Assembly (NCBI GenBank): GCA_016283945.1
Contig: JAEENW010000046.1
Location: forward strand, 1 to 14,992
Reading direction: 5' to 3'
DNA from: Bacillota bacterium
GTDB taxonomy: Bacteria > Bacillota > Clostridia > Peptostreptococcales > Anaerovoracaceae
DNA: 14,992 nucleotides
Shown here: positions 6,807 to 14,186 of the stretch, one piece after another
How the letters are laid out: every line of letters begins with the position of its first letter
Position numbering within the stretch: position 1 is the stretch's first letter
The notes under the pieces: generated by a model
Database searches by the model: none
Told to the model about the DNA's origin: nothing
What the model saw: only the letters and a program-made list of their open reading frames with translations
Program-made: the position numbers and the translations under genes

Positions 6807-7481
6807 TTACTTCTCGATCTCACGGGTGTTGTAGAGTTCCTTGATCTCCTCGATCGGCTTGTTCATGACAGCCTGGATGAGGTCCTCGATCTGGCCGTCC
6901 CTGACCTCTCTGACCATGTCGTCGAGGTGGTCGCAGTGAGGAGCGATGTACTTGCCGTTGAGTCTTCTGGCGAGCATCGCGACCTGCGGGTGAGAGATCT
7001 GAGCCGGGCAGCGGGTGGAGCAGATGCCGCACATCACGCAGTCGAAGGACTCCTCGGCGCACTTCTCGAACTCGCCTCTCTGAGCGTAGGCGATGTACTG
7101 CATTACGTTGAGCTCCTGCGGGCAGGCCTTGGTGCAGGCGTTGCATCCTACGCAGGCGTAGATCTCGGGATAGAGCTGCATCATGACCTGCTGGTTGGGC
7201 TTGAGCTCGTTGAGGTCATACTGCTCCTTTACGAGCGGGAAGAACGGGAGGGTAGCGATGTACATTCCGTCCTCGACCTTGGCGGAGCAGGCCAGAGCGG
7301 TCTTGAGCTCCTTCTGGCCCTTGATGCGGTAGAGAGTGGCGCAGGCTCCGCAGAAACCGTTGCGGCATCCGCAGCCTCTGACGAGCTTGTAGCCTGAGTA
7401 TTCCATGGCCTCCATGATGGTGAGGCTCTCGGGTACCTTATGCTCCTTTCCGAAGAGGTAAACTGTTACCATTTGTTCCAT
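6807..7481 (-). CDS. frdB: Fumarate reductase iron-sulfur subunit, short TfrB-like form
   Basis: A 224-residue electron-transfer subunit for FrdA. An N-terminal ferredoxin-like domain binds a [2Fe-2S] cluster (Cys39, Cys44, Cys47, Cys65; an extra Cys37 is adjacent). The C-terminal half carries two classical four-cysteine motifs: Cys110-113-116-120 and Cys148-151-154-158, both ending CP, suggesting two [4Fe-4S] clusters rather than the [4Fe-4S] plus [3Fe-4S] pair of quinone-linked enzymes. This layout matches the N-terminal half of methanogen thiol:fumarate reductase TfrB, but the C-terminal CCG (HdrB-like) domain of TfrB is absent; a separate hdrB begins the same operon. No membrane-anchor gene (frdC/frdD or sdhC) is nearby. 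GGAGA lies 7 bases before the ATG; the gap to flxA is 27 bases, the largest in the operon. Confidence 0.88.
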   Translation of the reverse strand: MEQMVTVYLFGKEHKVPESLTIMEAMEYSGYKLVRGCGCRNGFCGACATLYRIKGQKELKTALACSAKVEDGMYIATLPFFPLVKEQYDLNELKPNQQVMMQLYPEIYACVGCNACTKACPQELNVMQYIAYAQRGEFEKCAEESFDCVMCGICSTRCPAQISHPQVAMLARRLNGKYIAPHCDHLDDMVREVRDGQIEDLIQAVMNKPIEEIKELYNTREIEK

Positions 7482-7508
7482 TTTTCAGTCTCCAATCTGT
7501 CTCTATGA

Positions 7509-8336
7509 CTAATACTCGTTGGGGAGCTCGTCCAGCTCGTCGAAACGGAATACCGGGCCGTCCTTGCAGACGAACTTGCTTCCGATATTGCAGCGTCCGC
7601 ATCTTCCGATAGCGCACTTCATCCTGAGCTCGAGCGTCGTGTATATGTTCTTCCTGTCAAATCCGAGGTCCATGAGTCCCGCGAGGGTGAACTTGATCAT
7701 GACCGGAGGACCGCACATGACGACGGTCTTGGAGATGTCCGGCTTGAGCTCGGTCACGTAGTTCGGCACGAAGCCGACGTGGCCGTCCCATTCGGGCTGC
7801 GGGTTGTCGATCGTGAGGTGCACGTTGATTCCGTCTTCCTTCATCCAGTCGTCGAGGATCTCCTTGTAGTCAACGAGATCTCCCATCGAACGGGATCCGT
7901 ACACGACGTCGATCTGTCCGTACTTCTCTCTGTGCGCGCGGCAGTAGTTGATGACCGAGTGCAGCGGGGCGAGCCCGATGCCGCCGGCGACGAAGAGGAG
8001 GTCCTTGCCGACGAAGTCGGTGTCGACGGGGAAGCCGTTTCCGTAGGGTCCTCTGATGGTCACGTTCTGACCCGGTTCCATGGAGTGGAGCCAGTCGGTG
8101 ACGCAGCCGCACTTCTTGATCGAAAACTCGATGTATTCTTCCACCGTGGGGGAAGAGGTGATGGAGAAGAGGGCCTCGCCCACTCCGGGGATCGAGAGCA
8201 TTGCGCACTGTCCCGGGATGTGCACGAAGGGTTTCTTTCCGTCAGCCCCGACGACGCGGAAGGTCTTTACGTCCGGGGTCTCGACTCTGATCTGAGTCAC
8301 TACTCCCAGCTTGGGGATCAAAGCATCTTCGTACAT
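7509..8336 (-). CDS. flxA: FlxA-like FAD/NAD(P)-binding oxidoreductase with [2Fe-2S] cluster
   Basis: A 275-residue protein of the ferredoxin-NADP reductase superfamily, close in layout to AsrB, sulfhydrogenase gamma and PyrK subunits. The N-terminal barrel binds FAD ('ALFSITSS', 55-62). The nucleotide-binding domain has 'VAGGIGLAPL' (116-125) and 'CGPPVMI' (208-214). A C-terminal [2Fe-2S] site is formed by Cys241, Cys246, Cys249 and Cys257. In Flx-Hdr complexes this subunit takes the hydride from NADH. The start at 8336 gives a one-base overlap (TAATG) with the previous stop codon and a GGGGAGGAG site; an in-frame ATG at 8405 would overlap the preceding gene by 70 bases and is unlikely. NADH versus NADPH preference cannot be settled by eye. 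Confidence 0.88.
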   Translation of the reverse strand: MYEDALIPKLGVVTQIRVETPDVKTFRVVGADGKKPFVHIPGQCAMLSIPGVGEALFSITSSPTVEEYIEFSIKKCGCVTDWLHSMEPGQNVTIRGPYGNGFPVDTDFVGKDLLFVAGGIGLAPLHSVINYCRAHREKYGQIDVVYGSRSMGDLVDYKEILDDWMKEDGINVHLTIDNPQPEWDGHVGFVPNYVTELKPDISKTVVMCGPPVMIKFTLAGLMDLGFDRKNIYTTLELRMKCAIGRCGRCNIGSKFVCKDGPVFRFDELDELPNEY

Positions 8337-9355
8337 TATTTCTCCTCCCCGATGGTCTTTATAACTTTGACTATGTTCATGTGGATCGGGCACTTTCTGA
8401 GGCATCTGCCGCAGCCGACGCAGGAGAACAGTCCCTCATGCATGTCGGGATAGTACACGAGCTTGTGCATGAATCTCTGGCGGAAGCGCTCCTTCTGCGT
8501 GGGCCTGGGCTGTCCAGCCGACATCTGGGTGAAGTCGGAGTACATGCAGCTGTCCCAGCAGCGGTAGCGGCGGATCTCCTTGCCTCCGTCGAAGTCCCTG
8601 ATGTCGAAGCACTGGCAGGTCGGGCAGACGAAGGTGCAGGTTCCGCAGCCGAGGCAGCTCTCGGAGAGAGTCGCCCAGGCGGGGTCGTTGAATAGTTCCT
8701 GGGTCTTTCCCGGTCCGAACTTGGAGAGGTCGAGATCCTTGAGCGGGAGCATCGCGGTGATCTTTCTGATGTCTTCCTTGACCTTATCGGCCGCGTCATC
8801 GGCGGCGTCCTCGAGGGGAAGTCCCGCGAGCAGAGCCTCGCCCTTCTCGGTGTTGGCCTTGAAGAAGAAGCTCTCGCCGTCCTGCCAGGCGCTCACGTCG
8901 CCGGCGGGCTCAGCCGGATCGATGCCGAAGGCTCCGCAGAAGCAGGTCTCCTCGGGCGCGTTGCAGGCGAGAGTCACGACGGTGCTCTTGTCCCTGCGCT
9001 CGATGTAGAAGCTGTCCTTGGGCTCGGCGTAGTAGAAGACTCTGTCGAGGATGTCGAAGCTCCTCGCGTCGCAGGCCCTGACGCCGAAGATGACGAAGGG
9101 CTTCTTCTCGGTGGCGGCGTCGATTATCTCGATGTGCTTGCCGTCCATCTTGAAGTTGACGAGGCTCTCGACCTGCGGGAAGAAGAGGTCCTTCGCGCTC
9201 CTTACGGTGTTGAGGTCCTCGCTCATCTTGAGTCCCTCGGCGTAGGGGATGAAGGCGGCCTGTCCCTCGGAGTCATCCACGGGGATGTAGAGGGTCTCCT
9301 TCGCGGAGATCGCCTTGAACAGCTCGTCTATCTTTGCTTTGGAGATCTTTTTCAT
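8336..9355 (-). CDS. Flx-complex ferredoxin subunit, AsrA/sulfhydrogenase-beta-like
   Basis: A 339-residue iron-sulfur subunit of the 4Fe-4S dicluster family that includes anaerobic sulfite reductase subunit A and sulfhydrogenase beta (HydB). The N-terminal half has the family landmarks 'GVRACDARS' (91-99) and 'CNAPEETCFCGAFG' (131-144). Two ferredoxin motifs follow: Cys234-237-240-244 and Cys312-315-318-322, separated by about 70 residues that hold further cysteines (247, 249, 266, 270). It should pass electrons from FlxA onward. In the flx nomenclature this is flxB or flxC; I cannot assign the letter with certainty. The gene overlaps its neighbours by one base on each side (TAATG junctions), suggesting translational coupling and equal stoichiometry. 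A stretch rich in Ala/Asp (182-191) looks like a flexible linker. Confidence 0.87.
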   Translation of the reverse strand: MKKISKAKIDELFKAISAKETLYIPVDDSEGQAAFIPYAEGLKMSEDLNTVRSAKDLFFPQVESLVNFKMDGKHIEIIDAATEKKPFVIFGVRACDARSFDILDRVFYYAEPKDSFYIERRDKSTVVTLACNAPEETCFCGAFGIDPAEPAGDVSAWQDGESFFFKANTEKGEALLAGLPLEDAADDAADKVKEDIRKITAMLPLKDLDLSKFGPGKTQELFNDPAWATLSESCLGCGTCTFVCPTCQCFDIRDFDGGKEIRRYRCWDSCMYSDFTQMSAGQPRPTQKERFRQRFMHKLVYYPDMHEGLFSCVGCGRCLRKCPIHMNIVKVIKTIGEEK

Positions 9356-10332
9356 TACTTGTCGCCTCCTCTCGCGTAAACGATCGAGGGCTCGGCGTCA
9401 CCCGTGGTGTAGTTCATCACGGGCGGCTTGGACTCGAAGTCCGCGCCGGCCTGGTAGAAGCCGTACAGCTCGTTCATATCCTTGATGAACTTGCGGTTGA
9501 GCAGGTGGAGAGGAATGTGCTCGGGGCAGACCCTGGAGCACTCTCCGCAGTCGGTGCACCTGCCGGCTACGTGGAAGGCCCTGATGATGTGGAAGTTGTT
9601 CTCTTCGAAATCGCTCGCGGCGGCCTTCTGGGCGATGCCGGAGTTGGGATTGTCGAATACGCACTTTACGCAGCTGCAGGCGGGGCAGACCTCTCTGCAG
9701 GCGTTGCAGCGGATGCAGCGGGAGAGCTGGGAGCGCCAGAAGGCGAACCTCTCGTCGGGGCTCATGGCCTCGAGCTTCTCGACCTCGTCGAATCTGCCGC
9801 AGTCGCGGTTCTCTTCGCCGTTCTCGCCGATCATCTCGTCGCAGTCCACGACCTTCTTGCTCTTGCAGTGGACGCATCTCTCGAGGAGGGCGTCCTTCTT
9901 GGCCATGGTCTTCTCGCCGTAGATGGTGCCGATCTTCAGGGTCTCGCCGTCCTCCTCGACGGAGGTGACGCCCTTGATGCCGGCCTCGCGGATCTCGCGC
10001 ATGTCGCACATTCCGTCACAGGCGAGGCCTACGGCGTAGATGTTCTCGCGGACGATCCTGTGCTCCTTCTGGAGCTGAACGAAGGAATAGCCGTCGCAGG
10101 GCTTGATGAAGGCCGCGACCTTGCCCTCCTTCTTGCTTTCATCTATAAGATACTTGGACATGTTGGCGCCGGAGAAGACGCTGTAAACGAAGTCCTTCTC
10201 GATCTGCTCGGGAGTGGTGAAGACCGCGGGGGTGAGGTCGTAGAAGAATTCTCCGGCCTTCCATCCGAGGACTCTGTTCACCGTGCCGCTCTCGAGGAGC
10301 TCGATCGCTTTTTTCTTGATCACTGCTTGCAT
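9355..10332 (-). CDS. Flx-complex ferredoxin subunit, FrhB-like
   Basis: A 325-residue iron-sulfur subunit. The N-terminal part resembles the coenzyme F420 hydrogenase/dehydrogenase beta (FrhB) type, with 'AAFIKPCDG' (73-81), 'GLACDGMCDM' (102-111) and 'RCVHCKSKK' (152-160). A dense cysteine region follows: Cys206-209-212-216, then Cys219, 221 and 224, and a last motif Cys259-262-265-269 ending CP. Two [4Fe-4S] clusters are certain from the motifs and one more is possible. No F420-binding role can be inferred; in Flx-Hdr loci such subunits connect the NADH-oxidising subunit to the MvhD-like one. It starts inside flxD, overlapping it by 13 bases, with GGAGG seven bases before the ATG. The flxB/flxC letter is uncertain. 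Confidence 0.85.
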   Translation of the reverse strand: MQAVIKKKAIELLESGTVNRVLGWKAGEFFYDLTPAVFTTPEQIEKDFVYSVFSGANMSKYLIDESKKEGKVAAFIKPCDGYSFVQLQKEHRIVRENIYAVGLACDGMCDMREIREAGIKGVTSVEEDGETLKIGTIYGEKTMAKKDALLERCVHCKSKKVVDCDEMIGENGEENRDCGRFDEVEKLEAMSPDERFAFWRSQLSRCIRCNACREVCPACSCVKCVFDNPNSGIAQKAAASDFEENNFHIIRAFHVAGRCTDCGECSRVCPEHIPLHLLNRKFIKDMNELYGFYQAGADFESKPPVMNYTTGDAEPSIVYARGGDK

Positions 10333-10757
10333 CTGAAGTCCTCCAATCTCTTGTTCTCACCGAGGGCAGTCACGGCTTCGACGAACTCGTTCATGGTAGC
10401 CGCGAACTTGGCGCCTTCAGCGGCGGAGACCCATTCGACGCGGGTGCGCTCCTTCTCGATGCCCAGATAGTCGAGCATGGAGAAGAGCAGGGTCATGCGC
10501 CTTCTGGCGTAGTAGTTTCCCGTGGTGTAGTGGCAGTCGCCGGGGTGGCATCCGCAGAGGATGACTCCGTCGGCTCCGCGCTGGAAGGCCCTGAGGATGA
10601 ACATCGGGTTCAGCCTGCAGGAGCAGGGGATGCGGATGATCTTAACGTTGGCGGGATAGCTGAGCCTGTTGTTTCCGGACAGGTCCGCGCCCGCGTAGGA
10701 ACACCAGTTGCAGCAGAACGCTACGATGGTGGGAGTCCAATTCTTATCTACTTGCAT
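10320..10757 (-). CDS. flxD: FlxD, MvhD-like [2Fe-2S] subunit
   Basis: A 145-residue protein of the MvhD/FlpD family, which docks the electron-input module on HdrA. The family signatures are all present: 'FCCNWCSYAGAD' (14-25), 'IIRIPCSCRLNP' (40-51), 'GVILCGCHPGDCHYTTGNYY' (64-83) and a following Arg run. Cys15/16, 19, 45, 47, 68, 70 and 75 are the candidate ligands of the single [2Fe-2S] cluster; in many relatives the second motif reads CSGR, here CSCR. The ATG at 10757 lies inside the end of hdrA (10-base overlap) with GGAGG ten bases upstream. A longer upstream reading of this frame lacks homology. It is a separate gene, not fused to HdrA as in some lineages. Confidence 0.92.
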   Translation of the reverse strand: MQVDKNWTPTIVAFCCNWCSYAGADLSGNNRLSYPANVKIIRIPCSCRLNPMFILRAFQRGADGVILCGCHPGDCHYTTGNYYARRRMTLLFSMLDYLGIEKERTRVEWVSAAEGAKFAATMNEFVEAVTALGENKRLEDFRCKQ

Positions 10758-12742
10758 ATCGCGTCTACCTCCGCCATGATCTGTCTGTTGGAGAAGCCGA
10801 GGAGGTCCATGGCTCCGCTCGGGCAGGCTACCGTGCAGGCGCCGCAGCCCTGGCATACCGCCGGGTTGACGACCGCTACGCGGCGGATGAGCGTGGTCCT
10901 GTTGGGTCCTCTGAAGGGCTTATCCTCGTAGGTGATAGCGCCGTAGGGGCAGACCTTCTCGCAGCTGGAGCAGCCGTTGCACATGAGCTCGTCCGGCTTG
11001 GCCACGCAGGGGTTGCCTACGAGGTTGTCCTTGACGAGGAGGCTGATGACCTTGGAAGCCGCGGCTCCGGCCTGGGCTACGGTCTCGGGGATGTCCTTCG
11101 GTCCCTGGCAGGTGCCGGAGAGGAAGATGCCCGCAGTCGGGCTCTCGACGGGACGGAGCTTGGGGTGAGCCTCGGTGAAGAAGTCGTTGGTGTCCATGGA
11201 AGCCGTGAGCTTGGTCGCGAGAGGTCTCGCGCTCTTGTCGGGTTCGATGGCGGCGGCGAGCACCACCATGTCGGCGTCGATGTGGATTTGCCTGTTGTCG
11301 AGCAGGTCGGAGGCCTGGACCTTGAGCTTGCCGCCCTCGGGTACGACCTTGCCTACCATGCCCTTGATGTAATGGACGTTGTACTGCTCGACGGCGCGCC
11401 TGTAGAACTCGTCGAAGCCCTTGCCCGGGGTACGGACGTCGATGTAGAAGACGTAGACCTCGGTGTCGGGATACTTCTCGCGGGTCAGCATGGCGTGCTT
11501 GGCGGTGTACATGCAGCAGATCTTGGAGCAGTACTCCTTGCCCTTCTCAGCGGAAGCGTCGCAGCGGGAACCCACGCACTGCACGAACACGATGGTGTGC
11601 GGGTGAGTCTTGTCGGAGGGCCTGAGCAGGGTGCCGCCGGTCGGGCCGGCCGCGTTCATCAGGCGCTCGAACTCGAGCGAGGATACCACGTCGGGGCTCT
11701 GGCTGTAGGCGAACTCGTCGAACTTCTCGAGGCTGATCGGGTTGAATCCGGTCGCTACGACGATGGCGCCGTACTTCTCCTCGAGGATCTCGTCCTTCTG
11801 CTCGTAGTCGACGGCGTCAGCGAGGCATACCTTGGAGCAGATGCCGCACTTGCCGGTGTTCAGCTTGAGGCAGTAGTTCGCGTCGATGGTCGCTACCTTG
11901 GGCACGGCCTGGGCGAAGGGGATGTAGATCGCGGTCCTGTTGTCGAGTCCCATGTTGAACTCGTTGGGGACCTTCTTCATCGGGCACTTCTCCATGCAGG
12001 TGCCGCAGCCGGTGCATTTCTCTTCATCTACGTATCTGGCCTTCCTGCGGATCTTGACGTCGAAGTTGCCGATGTAGCCCTTGACGTCCTCGATCTCGGA
12101 GTAGCTCAGGATGCGGATGTTCTCGTTCTGTCCGGCGTCCACCATCTTCGGGGTGAGGATGCAGGCGGCGCAGTCGAGGGTCGGGAAGGTCTTGTCGAGC
12201 TGGGCCATCTTTCCGCCGATGGTCGGATTCTTCTCGACGATGTCTACGGGGAAGCCCGCGTCGGCGATGTCCAGAGCGGTCTGGATACCGGCGATGCCGC
12301 CGCCGATGACGAGGGCTCTCTTGGTGACAGGAGTCTGTCCCGCGATCAGCGGGGTGTTGAGCTGGACCTTGGCGATGGCGGCTCTTCCGAGGATGATAGC
12401 CTTCTCGGTGCCGACGGCCTTGTCCTTGTGGACCCAGGATACCTGCTCGCGGATGTTGGCGATCTCCACCATGTAGGGGTTCAGGCCGGCGCTCTCGCAG
12501 GTCTTCCTGAAGGTGGCTTCGTGCATGCGCGGGGAGCAGGAGCAGATCACTACGCCGGTGAGGCCCAGTTCCTTGATCTTCTCCCTGATCATGTCCTGTC
12601 CGGACTTGGAGCACATATACTGATAATTGGTGGCGAATACGACGCCCGGCTCCTTGGAAAGAGCGTCGGCTACCGCCTCTACGTCTACCGTCGCGGCGAT
12701 GTTGGAACCGCACCAGCAGACAAATACACCTATTCTTTGCAT
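10748..12742 (-). CDS. hdrA: HdrA, electron-bifurcating flavoprotein of heterodisulfide reductase
   Basis: A 664-residue HdrA, close to the length of methanogen HdrA. The N-terminal domain has 'VCWCG' (8-12), 'YMCSKSGQ' (42-49) and 'CSCSPRMHE' (67-75). The thioredoxin reductase-like domain starts with GGGIAG (147-152) and carries 'PTLDCAACILTPKM' (187-200). An inserted ferredoxin domain has Cys243-246-249-253 and Cys291, 299, 302, 306. 'YCSKICCMYTAKHA' (404-417) is the family's conserved flavin-region motif. Two C-terminal ferredoxin motifs, Cys588-591-594-598 and Cys630-633-636-640, match the route by which ferredoxin is reduced. Its FAD is the expected bifurcation site. It follows hdrC by 12 bases with a GAGGTGAG site. 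No selenocysteine or fusion is evident. Confidence 0.95.
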   Translation of the reverse strand: MQRIGVFVCWCGSNIAATVDVEAVADALSKEPGVVFATNYQYMCSKSGQDMIREKIKELGLTGVVICSCSPRMHEATFRKTCESAGLNPYMVEIANIREQVSWVHKDKAVGTEKAIILGRAAIAKVQLNTPLIAGQTPVTKRALVIGGGIAGIQTALDIADAGFPVDIVEKNPTIGGKMAQLDKTFPTLDCAACILTPKMVDAGQNENIRILSYSEIEDVKGYIGNFDVKIRRKARYVDEEKCTGCGTCMEKCPMKKVPNEFNMGLDNRTAIYIPFAQAVPKVATIDANYCLKLNTGKCGICSKVCLADAVDYEQKDEILEEKYGAIVVATGFNPISLEKFDEFAYSQSPDVVSSLEFERLMNAAGPTGGTLLRPSDKTHPHTIVFVQCVGSRCDASAEKGKEYCSKICCMYTAKHAMLTREKYPDTEVYVFYIDVRTPGKGFDEFYRRAVEQYNVHYIKGMVGKVVPEGGKLKVQASDLLDNRQIHIDADMVVLAAAIEPDKSARPLATKLTASMDTNDFFTEAHPKLRPVESPTAGIFLSGTCQGPKDIPETVAQAGAAASKVISLLVKDNLVGNPCVAKPDELMCNGCSSCEKVCPYGAITYEDKPFRGPNRTTLIRRVAVVNPAVCQGCGACTVACPSGAMDLLGFSNRQIMAEVDAICK

Positions 12743-12754
12743 CTTCTCACCTCA

Positions 12755-13141
12755 CTACTTCGCGTACTTGCGCATGGCGCTCGTGATAGCCTGCTGCGGG
12801 ATATCGTCGTCCAGGCGGGCGGGGATGTCATCCGGCTTGAGGTGGTTGGCGCCGGCCTTTCTGAGGGTCACGACGCGAACGGCTTCGATGATCCTCGCCG
12901 GTTCTACGCTTCTCGGGCAGCGCTCGAGGCAGGCGAAGCAGCTGAGGCAGTTCCAGATCCCCTTGGATCCCGCGAGCTCCTCGATGCGTCCGTCGAGCAC
13001 CATGTTGACGAACTGATGGGGATGGTAGTCCATCTCGTCGTAAGCGGGGCAGGCGCCGGAGCATTTGCCGCACTTCATGCACTTGGCAGGGTTTCCGCCG
13101 GAGATTCGGGTGATCTCTTTGATCATGTCCTCTGTTTTCAT
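12755..13141 (-). CDS. hdrC: HdrC, heterodisulfide reductase iron-sulfur subunit
   Basis: A 128-residue subunit with two [4Fe-4S] motifs, Cys21-24-27-31 and Cys65-68-71-75, both ending CP and joined by a helical segment. It links HdrA to HdrB. It is shorter than methanogen HdrC (around 180 residues), mainly at the C-terminus, so contacts with HdrB or with another partner may differ. An AAGGGAGAAG site precedes the ATG, and hdrB ends 12 bases before it. Confidence 0.92.
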   Translation of the reverse strand: MKTEDMIKEITRISGGNPAKCMKCGKCSGACPAYDEMDYHPHQFVNMVLDGRIEELAGSKGIWNCLSCFACLERCPRSVEPARIIEAVRVVTLRKAGANHLKPDDIPARLDDDIPQQAITSAMRKYAK

Positions 13142-13153
13142 GGCTTCTCCCTT

Positions 13154-13942
13154 CTATTTGACGCCGAGCGCTTCGGCCAGCAGTTCAGTGAAGTAGTAGA
13201 CGGGCAGCGGCTCGTCGGCGTTCTTCTTGAGGTTGTAGTGGCAGAGGGGGCAGGCGGTGATGAGCATGTCGACGCCGCTGTTCCTGGCGTTGCCGGTGAT
13301 GGCGTTGACGCGCTTTTTGGCCTGGTCCTTGTCCTCGACGGTGATGTATCCGCCGCAGCACTCGTTCCTCATCCCGTAGTAGACGGGCTCCGCTCCGATC
13401 GCTCTGATGAAGTCCTCGAGGATGGTCGGATTCTCGGGATCGTCCATCTGCATCTCCTTGCCCGGTCTGAGAAGGAGGCAGCCGTAGTAGGCGCCTATCT
13501 TCTTTCCTTTGAGCGGATTGACCACCTTGGACTTGAGGGTGTCAAATCCTACGCAGTCTCTGAGCATCTCGAGGTAGTGGATCACCTTAGCGTCGCCCTC
13601 GTAGGGCTCGGCTCCCTCCATGGTGTGGAGGTAGGCGTTCACGTTCTGGCGGATCTCGATGTTGTTCTGCATATCTCCGTTCACGCGCTTGATCACGTGA
13701 TGGCAGGCCGAGCAGAGCGTGACCAGAGTCTGGCCGGCTTCCTTAGCCTTGCTCAGAGCGCGGACAGAGGACAGCCTGGTGGCTATCTCGTCCGTCGCGT
13801 TGGGATACACAGCACCGCAGCACTGCCATTCGGGCAGTTCCTCCAGCGTGATGCCGAGAGCTTCAGCCGCCTTGCGGCCGTACTCATCAAGGTCTTTAGC
13901 CTTGGCCGAAAGAGTACAGCCGGGATAGTAGCTAAATTTCAT
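13154..13942 (-). CDS. hdrB: HdrB, CCG-domain subunit of heterodisulfide reductase
   Basis: A 262-residue protein with two complete CCG domains: Cys9, Cys41-Cys42-Gly, Cys77-x2-Cys80, and Cys155, Cys195-Cys196-Gly, Cys231-x2-Cys234. In methanogens these bind two noncubane [4Fe-4S] clusters that reduce the CoM-S-S-CoB disulfide. All ten ligands are intact, so a redox-active HdrB is expected. The natural acceptor is unknown here: no CoM/CoB genes are present, and the same operon ends with frdBA, so FrdB or a thiol/disulfide carrier is the probable partner. It is the first gene of the operon, with AAAGGAG eight bases before the ATG and a promoter upstream. Confidence 0.94.
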   Translation of the reverse strand: MKFSYYPGCTLSAKAKDLDEYGRKAAEALGITLEELPEWQCCGAVYPNATDEIATRLSSVRALSKAKEAGQTLVTLCSACHHVIKRVNGDMQNNIEIRQNVNAYLHTMEGAEPYEGDAKVIHYLEMLRDCVGFDTLKSKVVNPLKGKKIGAYYGCLLLRPGKEMQMDDPENPTILEDFIRAIGAEPVYYGMRNECCGGYITVEDKDQAKKRVNAITGNARNSGVDMLITACPLCHYNLKKNADEPLPVYYFTELLAEALGVK

Positions 13943-13978
13943 CTAATATGGCTCCTTTCGCTATAAAATACGCACTAA

Positions 13979-14000
13979 AATGCCCTCGCTGGAAGGCACT
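13979..14000 (-). promoter_or_regulatory. Leader hairpin of the hdr-flx-frd operon
   Basis: On the - strand AGTGCCT and GGGCATT (7 bp, including two G-U pairs) face each other across an 8-base loop, partly followed by TTTT. It lies between the predicted transcription start and the hdrB ribosome binding site, so it may be a weak attenuator or stabilising stem. The evidence is slight. Confidence 0.25.
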
Positions 14001-14027
14001 CTGAGCGACTTTAAAACTATCTGATAT

Positions 14028-14056
14028 ATGATACACTGATTATCAAGTTTTTTCAA
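14028..14056 (-). promoter_or_regulatory. Sigma-70-type promoter for the hdr-flx-frd operon
   Basis: On the - strand a -35 box TTGAAA (14056-14051), a 17-base spacer and a -10 box TATCAT (14033-14028) differ from consensus at one position each. Transcription would start near 14021, giving a leader of about 78 bases before hdrB. No internal promoter is evident within the closely packed operon. Confidence 0.65.
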
Positions 14057-14113
14057 TCGTCGAGTTAGCGAATTATGTGGTATTAAGAGCCGCTGATGCG
14101 CTTTAACAGATAG

Positions 14114-14139
14114 CACACTTGCGGGCGGCGCGCAGTGTG
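14114..14139. promoter_or_regulatory. Dyad overlapping the mrp promoter, operator candidate
   Basis: CACACT (14114-14119) and AGTGTG (14134-14139) are inverted copies 14 bases apart, with a further GCG/CGC match inside. The dyad fills the -35 to -10 interval of the mrp promoter and is a plausible repressor site. The regulator is unknown. Confidence 0.4.
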
Positions 14140-14146
14140 GTATAAT
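14119..14146 (+). promoter_or_regulatory. Extended -10 promoter for the mrp gene
   Basis: A perfect TATAAT (14141-14146) is preceded by TGG, giving the extended TGnTATAAT element. A weak -35, TTGCGG (14119-14124), lies 16 bases upstream. The start site would be near 14153, leaving a leader of about 34 bases before the ATG. Confidence 0.7.
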
Positions 14147-14186
14147 GGCGCGTATAGCCGGATGCGGCGATCTATCAGGAGGAAAC

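Noticed and set aside
4564..6834. Long + strand open frame opposite frdA and the transporter gene
   Set aside because: The product is Val/Glu/Asp/Gly-rich low-complexity sequence without homology, and it mirrors the codon structure of the GC-rich - strand genes. The - strand carries recognisable conserved proteins.
8337..8405. Longer flxA start at 8405
   Set aside because: It would overlap the preceding gene by 70 bases, and the added residues show no homology. The ATG at 8336 has a strong binding site and a TAATG junction.
9334..10470. 378-codon + strand open frame opposite the flx genes
   Set aside because: Antisense shadow of conserved ferredoxin-type genes, with no recognisable motif.
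10758..10856. Longer flxD start at 10856
   Set aside because: The added residues are an Arg/Leu-rich out-of-frame reading of the hdrA end. The MvhD family begins near the ATG at 10757.
11165..13966. 933-codon + strand open frame across hdrA, hdrC and hdrB
   Set aside because: Shadow frame of GC-rich genes: no ribosome binding site, no domain, repetitive Val/Gly/Asp/Leu composition. All three antisense genes have clear motifs.
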